64,000 bases of DNA from Xylanimicrobium pachnodae JCM 13526 = NBRC 107786. Its GTDB lineage: Bacteria > Actinomycetota > Actinomycetes > Actinomycetales > Cellulomonadaceae. Position 1 is the stretch's first letter. Every line of letters starts with the position of its first letter. Below, piece by piece: positions 18,458 to 31,402 of this stretch. The position numbers were made by a program, and so were the translations under genes. The notes under the pieces are model-generated. The model searched no databases and had not been told where the DNA came from. It saw nothing but the letters and a program-made list of their open reading frames with translations. The stretch covers positions 1 to 64,000 of the forward strand of contig BCWJ01000012.1 in assembly GCA_001592145.1 (NCBI GenBank), in the 5' to 3' direction.

Positions 18458-19317
18458 GCGAACCCTTGACCTGGACGCAGCGGATCGTGGCGCGCACCCG
18501 GAGCGGACTGCTCCGCGGTGCGCTGCCGCGCGTCCGGGGCGTCGCCGGCGAGCGCCTCGGGGCGCACCCCGATCCGCATCGTGCAGCAGTGGTCGGCGGG
18601 ATGGCGGGGGACGATCTGGGTGATGTGATGGTCGCCGCCGCCCAGGCGGTCGAGAAGCCCGTCGATGAAGCCGGCCTCCAGGTGGCAGGTGGCGGTGCAG
18701 CAGGTGCCGTCCGGGTTCGCGAGCGGGCAGTTGTTGACCACCATGGTCACCGCGGCGACGTCGTCCCCGCAGGATCCGTCGGCCGTGTACGTGGCGGGCG
18801 CGCGGTCGGCGTCGGTGCGGGCCGCGGGTGCCGAGTCCACCATCTCGGGCGCGAACCACAGCGAGTCCAGCTTGGCCACCAGCTCCGGGACCACCTCCGC
18901 GAGCGGAGTGCCGTCGTCGGCGTCGTGGCCCATGAGCACGCGGTCCGCCCAGTCCTGACCCACGCGGTAGGCCAGATGCTCGCCCGCGCTGCCCTGGAGG
19001 TCCAGCACGCTGGTCAGCGAGGCCGCCAGCACGCGGAAGGCCTGTGCGCGCTCGTGGGTCTGGTTGGGCAGCGTCCCCGTGTAGACCACCTCCGGCCGGC
19101 CGGGCCCGCGGCGCGGCGCCGTCGTCCGCTCGGCGAGGCCGGCGTCCACGAACGCTTCGAGGTGGTAGCGGGCGGTCGCCGTCGGGATGCCCGCCGCCGC
19201 GGCGACGTCGCGCACGGAGACGGGGTGAGGCGCGTCGCGCAGGAGCTGGAGCACGTGGGTGCGCCGCCCGGCATGACGCGACCGGCCGGTGGTGCCGTCG
19301 AAGCTCGCCGGAGTCAT
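18424..19317 (-). CDS. Cys-rich HTH regulator in the nar locus (possible Fe-S sensor)
   Basis: A 297-residue protein with an N-terminal winged helix (VLQLLRDAPHPVSVRDVAAAAGIPTATARYHLEAF, about residues 22-56), a middle helical region and a C-terminal cluster of cysteines (NNCP, TCCTATC and HCCTM, about residues 205-260) that could hold an iron-sulfur cluster, as in SufR-type and ArnR-type regulators. It is divergent from narG and convergent with narK, so control of nitrate respiration by oxygen, NO or redox is likely (inference). GAGGAGG precedes ATG 19317. It is not a FNR or NsrR homologue by sequence. Confidence 0.8.
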   Translation of the reverse strand: MTPASFDGTTGRSRHAGRRTHVLQLLRDAPHPVSVRDVAAAAGIPTATARYHLEAFVDAGLAERTTAPRRGPGRPEVVYTGTLPNQTHERAQAFRVLAASLTSVLDLQGSAGEHLAYRVGQDWADRVLMGHDADDGTPLAEVVPELVAKLDSLWFAPEMVDSAPAARTDADRAPATYTADGSCGDDVAAVTMVVNNCPLANPDGTCCTATCHLEAGFIDGLLDRLGGGDHHITQIVPRHPADHCCTMRIGVRPEALAGDAPDARQRTAEQSAPGARHDPLRPGQGFAQLRASAPERA

Positions 19318-19508
19318 GGGGCGCCTCCTCGTCCGGTGCAGGTCTCGGGGTGCCTGGCCGAGCGGGCCGGCACATCGCTGGATCGGCGCAACATTCCCAC
19401 AGTCCAGCCGCGACAACACAATCGCGGCGAACCGCAGAACCACATCTACACCGCCCCGCACAACCGTGTGGGGCTCGACGGCGCGCAGTGCCGCCTGGGG
19501 AGGACACG

Positions 19509-23279
<3,771 letters not shown>

Positions 23280-23280
23280 G

Positions 23281-24834
23281 ATGCGGGTAATGGCCCAGGT
23301 CGCCATGGTGATGAACCTCGACAAGTGCATCGGGTGTCACACCTGCTCCGTGACCTGCAAGCAGACGTGGACCAACCGCGACGGCGTCGAGTACGTGTGG
23401 TTCAACAACGTCGAGACGAAGCCGGGCATCGGGTACCCGCGCGGGTACGAGGACCAGGAGAGGTGGAAGGGCGGCTGGGAGCTGGACCGCAAGGGGCGGC
23501 TCCGGCTGCGCTCCGGCGGGCGGCTCAAGCGGCTCGCCCAGCTCTTCGCCAACCCGGACCAGCCCGTGCTGGACGACTACTACGAGCCGGTCACCTACGA
23601 CTACGACCGTCTGCACAGCGCCCCCGCCGGGCAGAAGGCCGTGCCCGTGGCCCGGCCGAAGTCGGCGATCACCGGCAAGGACGTCAAGGTCGAGTGGGGC
23701 CCCAACTGGGACGACGACCTGGGCGGTGGGCCCGACCTGGTGCCGCAGGACCCCAACGTGCGCGCCATGGTGGCGGCCGACCCGGCCGCGGCCGACAAGG
23801 TCAAGGCGTCGTTCGAGCAGACGTTCATGTTCCACCTGCCGCGCATCTGCGAGCACTGCCTCAACCCGGCCTGCGTGAGCGCCTGCCCGTCGTCGGCGAT
23901 GTACAAGCGCGAGGACGACGGCATCGTGCTGGTGGACCAGGACAAGTGCCGCGGCTGGCGCATGTGCGTGAGCGCCTGCCCGTACAAGAAGGTCTACATC
24001 AACCACGTCTCGGGCAAGGCCGAGAAGTGCACGTTCTGCTTCCCGCGCATCGAGGCCGGCCTGCCCACGGTGTGCGCCGAGACGTGCGTGGGCCGCCTGC
24101 GCTACATCGGCCTGGTCCTGTACGACGCCGACAAGGTGGCCGCGGCGGCGTCGGTGCCCGACACGGCCGACCTGCTCGAGGCCCAGCGCGACGTGTTCTG
24201 CGACCCGCACGACCCCGAGGTGATCGCGGCGGCCCGCCAGGCCGGCATCGCGGAGGACTGGATCGACGCCGCGCAGCGCTCGCCCATCTGGAAGCTCATC
24301 TCCGAGTTCAAGGTGGCCCTGCCGCTGCACCCCGAGTACCGCACCCTGCCCATGGTCTGGTACGTGCCGCCGCTCTCGCCCGTGCTCGACGCCACCTCCG
24401 CGGGGGGCGGCGACGACGCCAGCGCCGACGACGTGTTCCACGCCATCACCTCGCTGCGCATCCCCATGGAGTACCTGGCGCAGGTGTTCACCGCGGGGGA
24501 CGTCGACGCCGTCGCCGGGTCGCTGCTGCGGCTCGCCGCGGTGCGCACCCACATGCGGCGCCGTTCGCTCGACGGCGGTCAGGACGACGCCCTGCTGGAG
24601 CGCGTAGGGCTGACCGCCGAGCAGGTCGAGGAGCTGTACCGGCTGCTCGCCATCGCCAAGATGAAGGACCGCTACGTCATCCCGCCCGCCCACAAGGAGC
24701 GGGCCGCCGAGCTGTCCTCCTGGGCGTCGGGCTGCTCGCTCGACTCCCCGGGCGGGCCCGGCATGGGCGGCGCACCCACCGCACCCGGTGGCGGGCCCGT
24801 ACCCGTGACCATCGGCAAGAGGAGGCTGCGATGA
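23281..24834 (+). CDS. narH: Respiratory nitrate reductase beta subunit
   Basis: A 517-residue iron-sulfur protein carrying electrons from NarI to NarG. Four cysteine clusters are visible: CIGCHTCSVTCK near residue 16, CEHCLNPACVSACP near 190, CRGWRMCVSACP near 223 (Trp in place of one Cys, as normal for the [3Fe-4S] cluster of NarH) and CTFCFPRIEAGLPTVC near 250. The ATG lies one base after the narG stop; the stop overlaps narJ. An alternative start is ATG 23290. Confidence 0.97.
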   Translation: MRVMAQVAMVMNLDKCIGCHTCSVTCKQTWTNRDGVEYVWFNNVETKPGIGYPRGYEDQERWKGGWELDRKGRLRLRSGGRLKRLAQLFANPDQPVLDDYYEPVTYDYDRLHSAPAGQKAVPVARPKSAITGKDVKVEWGPNWDDDLGGGPDLVPQDPNVRAMVAADPAAADKVKASFEQTFMFHLPRICEHCLNPACVSACPSSAMYKREDDGIVLVDQDKCRGWRMCVSACPYKKVYINHVSGKAEKCTFCFPRIEAGLPTVCAETCVGRLRYIGLVLYDADKVAAAASVPDTADLLEAQRDVFCDPHDPEVIAAARQAGIAEDWIDAAQRSPIWKLISEFKVALPLHPEYRTLPMVWYVPPLSPVLDATSAGGGDDASADDVFHAITSLRIPMEYLAQVFTAGDVDAVAGSLLRLAAVRTHMRRRSLDGGQDDALLERVGLTAEQVEELYRLLAIAKMKDRYVIPPAHKERAAELSSWASGCSLDSPGGPGMGGAPTAPGGGPVPVTIGKRRLR

Positions 24835-25625
24835 CCACCGCCGCCCTGCCGTTCCCGCGCCTGCGCGTCACGCTGCCGCGCCTGCGCGGGTCACGCCGCC
24901 GCGACCTGGTGGAGATCCCGGGCCGCGCCGACGTGCTGGGCCTGGCCGCCGTGCTGCTGCGCTACCCCGACGAGGCCTGGCTCGCGCAGTCCGACGCGAT
25001 CCGGGCCGCCGTGCGCGACCTGCCCGACTCCCGCCCCGCGGAGCTGCTGCGCACCGCGTGCTCCAAGATCCTGGCGCTCGCCGCGATCGACCCGATGGCG
25101 GCACGGCAGGACTACGTCGAGTCGTTCGACCTGCGCCGGGACGGGGCCCCGTACCTGTCCTACTACCTGCACGGCGACTCGCGCCGCCGTGGCATGGCGT
25201 TGCTCGGCATCAAGCAGCGCTACCGCTCCGCGGGGTTCGTGCCCGACGACGGCGAGCTGCCCGACCACCTGCCCACCGTGCTCGAGTTCGCGGCGTGGGC
25301 GGGTACGGGCGCGGGGGAGTCCATCCTGCGCGCCCACCGCCCGGGCCTGGAGATGATCCGGGCCGCGCTCGAACGGCGCGAGTCCCCCTACCAGTACGTG
25401 GTCGAAGCCGTCGGCGAGGTGCTGGGGGCGCTGACCGACGCCCAGCGGGAGGCGGCCCTCGAGGCGGCCCGCACCGGGTCGGACACCGCCGATCTGGTGG
25501 GGCTCGAAGCACCCGACCACCTCTCGCCGTACGGCAACCCCGAGCTGCCGGGCATCGACTGGGCGCAGTGCCCGCCGTCGTCGCTCGCCTCGACCCCCGC
25601 ATCCCAGAACGACGGAGGACAGTGA
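24831..25625 (+). CDS. narJ: Nitrate reductase assembly chaperone (delta subunit)
   Basis: A 264-residue TorD/NarJ-family chaperone needed for cofactor insertion into NarG and not part of the final enzyme. Family features include LLRYPDEAWLAQ near residue 45, the DYVESFDLRR block and the LPDHLPTVLEF motif. It overlaps narH by four bases (ATGA) and narI by one base, so the subunits are translationally coupled. The first 30 residues are a variable basic extension. Confidence 0.93.
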   Translation: MTTAALPFPRLRVTLPRLRGSRRRDLVEIPGRADVLGLAAVLLRYPDEAWLAQSDAIRAAVRDLPDSRPAELLRTACSKILALAAIDPMAARQDYVESFDLRRDGAPYLSYYLHGDSRRRGMALLGIKQRYRSAGFVPDDGELPDHLPTVLEFAAWAGTGAGESILRAHRPGLEMIRAALERRESPYQYVVEAVGEVLGALTDAQREAALEAARTGSDTADLVGLEAPDHLSPYGNPELPGIDWAQCPPSSLASTPASQNDGGQ

Positions 25626-26353
25626 TGGCCACCCTCATCTTCACGGTGCTGCCGTACGTGGCACTGGCGACCTTCGTCGTCGGGCACGTGGCGCGCTACC
25701 GGCACGACAAGCTCGGCTGGGGAACGCGCACCAGCGAGGTGTTCGAGAAGCGCTGGCTCATGTGGGGCTCGCCGCTGTTCCACTTCGGCGCGCTGTTCGT
25801 CATCGCCGGGCACGCCGGCGGGCTGCTGGTCCCGCCCGGCCTGACGCGGGCGCTCGGCATCTCCGATCACCTGTACCACCAGATCGCCGTGTGGGCCGGT
25901 GCCGTCGCGGGCACCGTCATGTGCGTGGGCCTGGCGATCCTGTTCGCCCGCCGGTTCTTCGGCGGCCACCGCCTGCGCATCGTGACCACCCCCATGGACC
26001 GGGTGCTGTACGCCCTGCTCATCGCCGAGACGGTGGTGGGCATGTGGCAGACCGTCGCCATCAACATCTTCGGCAGCGGGTACGAGTACCGCGGCACCGT
26101 GTCCGTGTGGTTCCGTCAGGTGTTCACCCTCAGCACCGACCCGGCCCTGCTCACCGGCGCGCCGATGGTCTACCGCCTGCACGTGATCCTGGCCTGCCTG
26201 ATCATCGCCGTGTGGCCCTTCACGCGGCTGGTGCACGTGTGGTCCGTGCCCGTCGGGTACCTGGCTCGCCCGTTCGTCGTCTACCGGCGTCGGCCGCAAC
26301 GGGCCGTGCGTGCCGGGACGCGCATGGCGCGGGCCGCGAGGCGCGGCTGGTAG
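25625..26353 (+). CDS. narI: Respiratory nitrate reductase gamma subunit (cytochrome b)
   Basis: A 242-residue membrane protein with five hydrophobic segments, anchoring NarGH and oxidising menaquinol through two b hemes. Heme ligand candidates are the His residues in FHFGALFVIAGHAGG and in the YRLHVILAC and RLVHVWSVP segments. Family motif YRHDKFGW appears here as YRHDKLGW. Last gene of the operon, followed 24 bases later by a strong terminator hairpin. Confidence 0.95.
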   Translation: MATLIFTVLPYVALATFVVGHVARYRHDKLGWGTRTSEVFEKRWLMWGSPLFHFGALFVIAGHAGGLLVPPGLTRALGISDHLYHQIAVWAGAVAGTVMCVGLAILFARRFFGGHRLRIVTTPMDRVLYALLIAETVVGMWQTVAINIFGSGYEYRGTVSVWFRQVFTLSTDPALLTGAPMVYRLHVILACLIIAVWPFTRLVHVWSVPVGYLARPFVVYRRRPQRAVRAGTRMARAARRGW

Positions 26354-26377
26354 CTCGACCCTTCAAGCGTTGCGAAT

Positions 26378-26418
26378 GCGGCGCCCGGACCCTGGGAAAC
26401 GACGGGTCCGGGCGCCGC
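26378..26418 (+). terminator. Terminator of narGHJI
   Basis: A perfect 15-bp GC-rich stem (26378-26392 and 26404-26418) with an 11-base loop, followed by TCTCGTCTT. It ends the nar operon and separates it from the surface-protein unit. Confidence 0.88.
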
Positions 26419-26718
26419 TCTCGTCTTCCACGGATTGCGCGCTCCGTTCATCCCGTGCCACGAGACATGCACCGACAGCCACCCATGGATCGCAAAGAGC
26501 GCCACCCCTCCGCAGCCCCTGAGCGCACCCTGGCGGGGCCCCATAGGCGCTGACATCCCGGTTGTCGGCCTCCCGGCGCCGCAGACCGGGCAAATCTGCT
26601 GATTCTCCGCATTCGCAAACCCCGCCACTCCGTTCTGTGCCCGATGCGCGGATCCAAATATTGGCACCCGAGGGCGACGGAACCGTTGCCCACCGGAGCG
26701 GACAAAAGGGGATCCTCG
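26419..26718. other. Intergenic leader of the surface-protein unit
   Basis: About 300 bases without a supported gene. It is less GC-rich than its surroundings and holds CCAAATATTGG (26654-26664), CCAA/TTGG arms around an ATA centre, about 60 bases before the GTG at 26719. The promoter of the six-gene unit must lie here or be absent; no convincing -35/-10 pair or known riboswitch was recognised. Confidence 0.4.
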
Positions 26719-29667
26719 GTGAGCTCACATCGCGTTAGAGCGGAGGGAGTGGCCCGGCACGGGCGTCCAGTTCGCCGGCGCCTCACGCAGAGGGCCGCGA
26801 GCCTGGTGACCGTCGCCGCACTGGCCGCCGTGCCGACCGTCATGCTGGCCTCCAGCGCCTCGGCAGCAGCCGTGACGCTCGTGGTCAACTCGACCGACTG
26901 GGGTGGCGCCGACGCCATCCCGGGTGACGGCACGTGCGCCACTGCCGCGAAGGTGTGCACGTTGCGGGCGGCCATCGAGGAGGCCAACGCGCTCGGGGCG
27001 TCCACCGACATCACGATCACGGTCGCGGACACCATCCCGGTGGGCACGAAGATGACGGGCACCAACCCGAACGCCGACCAGGCGCTCAAGATGAACAGGA
27101 CGGCCCTGTCGTTCCAGGACGCCAACGGTGCGATCTTCGAGGTGAAGGCGCCGATGACGATCGACCTGGGCCACCGGCTCGTGGCGGACGCCTCCGCGGG
27201 CGACCAGAACGAGAGCACGGTCTTCTACCTCAACGGTCCGCGCATCAACGTCTACAACGCAGACAACGTGCTCTCCTCGGGGACGTCGTTCCTGGTGGGT
27301 CCCCAGGCCAACGGGGTCGTCATCGACGGCTCGCAGGACGGCACCCGCGGCAGCGTCGCGACGACCGCGAGCTACGCCCCGGAGCGGTTCGTGCTGTTCC
27401 GCGAGGGCGCACAGAACGTCACCGTGCAGCACTACAAGGTCTCCGGGTTCTACGACAGCATCTCCGAGGGCGGCATCTTCGTCTTCAACTCCTACGCGAG
27501 CCCCTACACCGCGATGAAGAACATCGTCATCGACGACGTCGACGTGCTGTACAGCTCGTCGACGAACTGTGGCGGGTCGGACGGAAGCGGTTGCCGTACC
27601 CGCCTGACGAACTTCGTCGGCGACAGCTACCAGAACGCCTCTCGCGTGGCGATCGAGGGCCTGACGTTCAAGAACATGGTCGTGCGAAACATGACCGGCC
27701 AGTACGCCTTCGCGATGAACGCCTCGACCGCCGACAGCGGTACAGATGGCCCGAACTCGCCCACGATCACCAACCTGACGATGGTGGACAACCAGTTCCT
27801 CAACAACAACGCGTACGGCACGGGCGAGGACTACGCGTTCATCACTCTGCCCTACGGCGGCAAGCTCAAGGGCACCACCACGATCTCGCGCAACGTGTTC
27901 ACCACGCCCGACCTGGGAGACGTGGCGATCTACGTCAACGCCGCGTCGACCCCGGCCGGCACGAACTCGACGACGCCGTCGAACATCACCATCAGCGACA
28001 ACTACTTCGATGGTTACGCCTCGGGTGACGGCGGCGTGCGCTTCTTCCGTACGGGACTCGCGACGTTCTCGCACAACCGGTTCGGCACGCGCTCGGGTGG
28101 TAGCGGGACGTCCAGCGAGGAGACGTCGTCCGGCGCCTCGATGTTCCACAACTTCGACACCACGTCGAACGAGAAGATCGGCACCTGGTTCCCCACGGGC
28201 ACGGCGAAGCTGGTGACCGGCGAGACTCCGGCCGGGGCCCTTCCGGTCACCCAGGAACTCGCCGACCCGACCGCGCCGGTGTGCGAGGCCACGGTCGCGG
28301 TGCAGCGGCCGACGACGGGCATCATTCCGCGCAACCCGGTCACGCTCGACGTGTACTGGACTACCGCGAACGACGCCGAGCTCTACCTCGGTTCGGTCTC
28401 GGGTGTGACCGGCGCCAATGCGACGCTCTCGTTCCTGCTGCCGGTGGGCTCGCAGTCCGCCGACGGTGGTGCGACGTCGATCATGGCGGTCGACGCCACC
28501 ACCGGGGCGACCGCGACGGGAAGCATCCGCCTGCAGACGCAGGTCGAGGGCGGTGCTCAGCTCGAGTCGTCGCAGTACTCGCGCACCGTCGCTCTGGAGA
28601 AGGGCAACTGCAAGCCGGCGCTGACGATCAACCAGGCGGCGACCCAGAACGACTCGACCTCCGCCCGCGACCTGTACTTCACGGTCACGTCGACGATGCC
28701 GCTGGACCCCGCCTCCCTGACGGCCTCCGACATCGGGCTGACGGCGACGGCGACGGGCAGCACGATCGACGCGGGACGCCTGAACCCGCGGGTCGTCTCG
28801 ATCACCCCCGTGCCCGGCAGCAACGGCAAGGCGTTCGACGTGGTGGTGCGGGTGGACGACTCCGCGACGGTCACGGCCACGGTCGCCGCGGAGAGCGTGG
28901 TGAGCACGGCCGGCCTGGCCAACAGCAACCCCGCCAGCTTCACCGACAACGCGATCACGTTCGACAACCCGCTCCAGGTGAGCCCCCCGCGGTTCACCCT
29001 CGTCACCGGCGAGCCGCACGGCAAGGACTACTCGATCCTCATCGCCGCGGGTGCACCGGAGCCGACGGCGGACCTGGAGTTCACGTCGACGGTGACCCAG
29101 CCGGACGGTACTCCGGCCCTCACGCTGAGCACGACGACGCCGGCGATCTCCGCGGGTGCGATGCAGTCCGACCCGGTCACGGTGACCGCGGCCGCGGGTG
29201 ATGTCACGGCGAACACGCCGACGACGATCTCCGCCACGGTGCGTTCCGAGGATCCGAACTACGACGGGCTCGTGGTTCCCCCGGTCAAGCCGTACCTGTT
29301 CGCCACGGACCCGACGATCCAGATCGAGAAGCGCGCCTGGGTGGCCCGTCCGGGGACCACGTTCGACCAGTCCTCGCCCGCGTCGATCGAGGCCACGGGT
29401 GATCCCGCACCGGCGGGAACGCGCCTGACCGACCGGCAGACGGTGTGCTTCGTCTACACCGTGAGCAACACGTCGCAGGACGACTGGTCGACGAGCCTGA
29501 AGAACGTCACCGTCACGGACAGCGACGAGCGGCTGGGTACGGCCGGGGTGATCGGCACCATCGCCGAGATCCCGCAGGGCGGAGCCCCCGCGAAGCTCTC
29601 CTCGTGCACCGCGCTGGTCGCGGTCGACACGACGACGACCGACGTCGTGCCGGATGACGGCGAGTGA
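26719..29667 (+). CDS. Large secreted right-handed beta-helix protein (CSLREA-type)
   Basis: A 982-residue secreted protein. It has an Arg-rich N-terminus, a Sec signal peptide ending ASSASA near residue 50, then a CTLRAAIEEANA motif (CSLREA-like) that begins many right-handed parallel beta-helix proteins, and Asn-rich repeats (NITISDNYF, NNNAYG) across residues 70-480. The second half consists of Ig/Big-like beta domains and a DUF11-like segment (QTVCFVYTVSNTSQ). It has no LPXTG motif or membrane anchor. GTG 26719 is preferred for AAGGGGAT seven bases upstream over ATG 26644. First gene of the SipW-type unit; function unknown, surface layer or polysaccharide binding possible. Confidence 0.85.
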   Translation: MSSHRVRAEGVARHGRPVRRRLTQRAASLVTVAALAAVPTVMLASSASAAAVTLVVNSTDWGGADAIPGDGTCATAAKVCTLRAAIEEANALGASTDITITVADTIPVGTKMTGTNPNADQALKMNRTALSFQDANGAIFEVKAPMTIDLGHRLVADASAGDQNESTVFYLNGPRINVYNADNVLSSGTSFLVGPQANGVVIDGSQDGTRGSVATTASYAPERFVLFREGAQNVTVQHYKVSGFYDSISEGGIFVFNSYASPYTAMKNIVIDDVDVLYSSSTNCGGSDGSGCRTRLTNFVGDSYQNASRVAIEGLTFKNMVVRNMTGQYAFAMNASTADSGTDGPNSPTITNLTMVDNQFLNNNAYGTGEDYAFITLPYGGKLKGTTTISRNVFTTPDLGDVAIYVNAASTPAGTNSTTPSNITISDNYFDGYASGDGGVRFFRTGLATFSHNRFGTRSGGSGTSSEETSSGASMFHNFDTTSNEKIGTWFPTGTAKLVTGETPAGALPVTQELADPTAPVCEATVAVQRPTTGIIPRNPVTLDVYWTTANDAELYLGSVSGVTGANATLSFLLPVGSQSADGGATSIMAVDATTGATATGSIRLQTQVEGGAQLESSQYSRTVALEKGNCKPALTINQAATQNDSTSARDLYFTVTSTMPLDPASLTASDIGLTATATGSTIDAGRLNPRVVSITPVPGSNGKAFDVVVRVDDSATVTATVAAESVVSTAGLANSNPASFTDNAITFDNPLQVSPPRFTLVTGEPHGKDYSILIAAGAPEPTADLEFTSTVTQPDGTPALTLSTTTPAISAGAMQSDPVTVTAAAGDVTANTPTTISATVRSEDPNYDGLVVPPVKPYLFATDPTIQIEKRAWVARPGTTFDQSSPASIEATGDPAPAGTRLTDRQTVCFVYTVSNTSQDDWSTSLKNVTVTDSDERLGTAGVIGTIAEIPQGGAPAKLSSCTALVAVDTTTTDVVPDDGE

Positions 29668-29673
29668 CCCGCC

Positions 29674-30357
29674 ATGTCCACTGAAGTCATCCGGCACGGC
29701 CGGAAACGGCAGGCGCCGCGGCGCCGCCTGCTCGCGGCCGTCGCGACCGGGCCGGTCGCGGTCTGCGTCGGCGCGGCGCTGGTCGCAGGCGGCGGCACGT
29801 ACGCGCTGTGGTCCGACGACGGTTCGTTCGTCGGCGGCACGGTGACGGCAGGCGACCTGGCCATGACGACGGGCACGCCGACCTGGCAGCAGGTCACGCC
29901 CGGGGTCGGCGCACCCGCGAGCGGCGAGCTCGTGACGACCCCGGACTTCCGGTCGATGCCCGGCGACGTGCTGCGCATCTCCGTGCCCGTCACGACGACG
30001 CTGCGCGGCGACAACCTCAACGGCGGCATCCAGGTGCAGTTCGAGGATCCCGATGCTCTCGGCGCGACGGTCGCGGCCGGGTTCCACATCGAGAACTCCT
30101 CGGGCGAGCAGGTGGCGCCGGCGTCGGGAGACGCGGACCTGGGCGCCACGGTCGAGGTGGCCGACATCGTCGGGGACAACGACGGCGAGACGCGCGACTG
30201 GACCGTCGTCGTCACGGTGGACGTGCAGGGCGACTACCGGTGGGTGACCGACGACCTCGAGGACTACCCGAGCTCGTGGGCCGCCGGCGACCTGGAGGTC
30301 CGCCTGGTGCAGCTGCGCAGCGGCACCGGGTTCACCACGGCAGGAGGTGCCCGATGA
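29674..30357 (+). CDS. SipW-type signal-peptide exported protein A
   Basis: A 227-residue protein with the alternate signal peptide of SipW-dependent cargo: a hydrophobic core followed by GGGTYALWSDDGSFVGGTVTAGDL (the LW-D and TAGDL residues, about 39-62). The rest is beta-rich and resembles TasA/camelysin-like proteins, with RSMPGDVLRISVPV and ALRGDNL-like strands. It begins six bases after the preceding stop and its stop overlaps the next start, so the genes are co-translated. Likely a fibre or surface-layer component (inference). Confidence 0.85.
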   Translation: MSTEVIRHGRKRQAPRRRLLAAVATGPVAVCVGAALVAGGGTYALWSDDGSFVGGTVTAGDLAMTTGTPTWQQVTPGVGAPASGELVTTPDFRSMPGDVLRISVPVTTTLRGDNLNGGIQVQFEDPDALGATVAAGFHIENSSGEQVAPASGDADLGATVEVADIVGDNDGETRDWTVVVTVDVQGDYRWVTDDLEDYPSSWAAGDLEVRLVQLRSGTGFTTAGGAR

Positions 30358-31319
30358 GGCACGGGCACACGCCGGTGCGAGGTCGGACTCGAGTCGCCCT
30401 CGCGGCGGGCGCCACGGTGGTGGCGACGTTCGGGCTGATGAGCGGCGCGCAGGCGCTGTGGTCCGCCAGCGACCACGTGACCCTCCCGGCGATCCAGACG
30501 GGGGCGGTGACGTTCGGGGCGGCGCCGCAGGACGGCTCGACGCTGACGTACTCCCCGGACGGGGGACCCGTGACGATCACGCTCCCCGGTTCGGAGATCA
30601 TCAAGGTGCTCGACCAGACGGGCATCGACCCGCCGCCGGTCATCTGGACGTTCACGGCCTCCGGGCAGGCGGACGGCATCGCGGGCCTGACCTACGGTGT
30701 CGCGCTCACCGAGCAGGTGGCGAAGAACGGCGCGGAGTACGACCTCTCGTCGGGCGTCGCGCAGGACGGCACGATCCTGTACTACACGACGCTCAAGGTG
30801 TACCCGGCGTCGATCAACGGTGACTGCTCGAGCGTTCCGGCCACCCCGGAGCCCGCCGACGGTGAGGCCGCGCGGAACGTCTACCTGTTCGACGCCGACG
30901 GTCACGTGCTCCAGAAGCCTGGGATCGCCGCGCAGAGCGCGATCCCGGCCGCGCCGACCGTGCAGAAGTGGTGCGTCGCGATGAGCTTCAACAACGACCC
31001 CGACGGCGAGTACGCCAACGACGCGCAGGCGACGGGAACGGCCGAGGACGGCACCACGAACGGTGCCCTCGACAGCTGGCGCTCCGCCGTCGCGTTCCCG
31101 CCGTCGCTGCCGGCTCTCGGGGACTACTTCAACCGCGCCCTGACCTGGGGCACGGCCGACGACCTGACCATCTCGAGGGACGAGGACCACTGGTCCTCGA
31201 CGCTCTACCCCGACCCGTCCGGCGAGCCGAGCGTGACCATCTCGCTCGACCCCGCCGTGACGAACCAGAACCCCGCGGTTCAGCAGCCGGGCGACCACTT
31301 CGCCCCCACCAGCCTCTGA
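30354..31319 (+). CDS. SipW-type signal-peptide exported protein B
   Basis: A 321-residue protein whose N-terminus (LMSGAQALWSASDHV, then IQTGAVTFG) is a divergent version of the SipW-type export signal. The mature part carries no recognised domain; two cysteines lie at GDCSSVP and KWCVAMSF, possibly a disulfide. AGGAGGTG lies five bases before ATG 30354, which overlaps the upstream stop by four bases. Unlike its neighbours it lacks the RSMPGD-like block, so it may be a different component of the same structure. Confidence 0.78.
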   Translation: MRHGHTPVRGRTRVALAAGATVVATFGLMSGAQALWSASDHVTLPAIQTGAVTFGAAPQDGSTLTYSPDGGPVTITLPGSEIIKVLDQTGIDPPPVIWTFTASGQADGIAGLTYGVALTEQVAKNGAEYDLSSGVAQDGTILYYTTLKVYPASINGDCSSVPATPEPADGEAARNVYLFDADGHVLQKPGIAAQSAIPAAPTVQKWCVAMSFNNDPDGEYANDAQATGTAEDGTTNGALDSWRSAVAFPPSLPALGDYFNRALTWGTADDLTISRDEDHWSSTLYPDPSGEPSVTISLDPAVTNQNPAVQQPGDHFAPTSL

Positions 31320-31402
31320 CTCGCGACCGCTCCCTGCCGGACTCCCGGCAGGGGCCGACCCACCAGGCCCCGTCCGGGGCACCATCGAAGGGAATCAGTA
31401 CA

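Noticed and set aside
23940-23985. Trp in place of a Cys in NarH as a lost ligand
   Set aside because: CxxW at this place is the normal [3Fe-4S] cluster pattern of NarH.
26460-26580. Possible cyclic-di-GMP riboswitch (CGCAAAG and GC-rich stems) before the surface unit
   Set aside because: The conserved aptamer blocks do not line up and the tetraloop receptor pattern is absent.
26725-30087. 1120-codon open frame opposite the beta-helix protein
   Set aside because: Same reason; no start signals or motifs, and the plus strand encodes a signal peptide and repeats.
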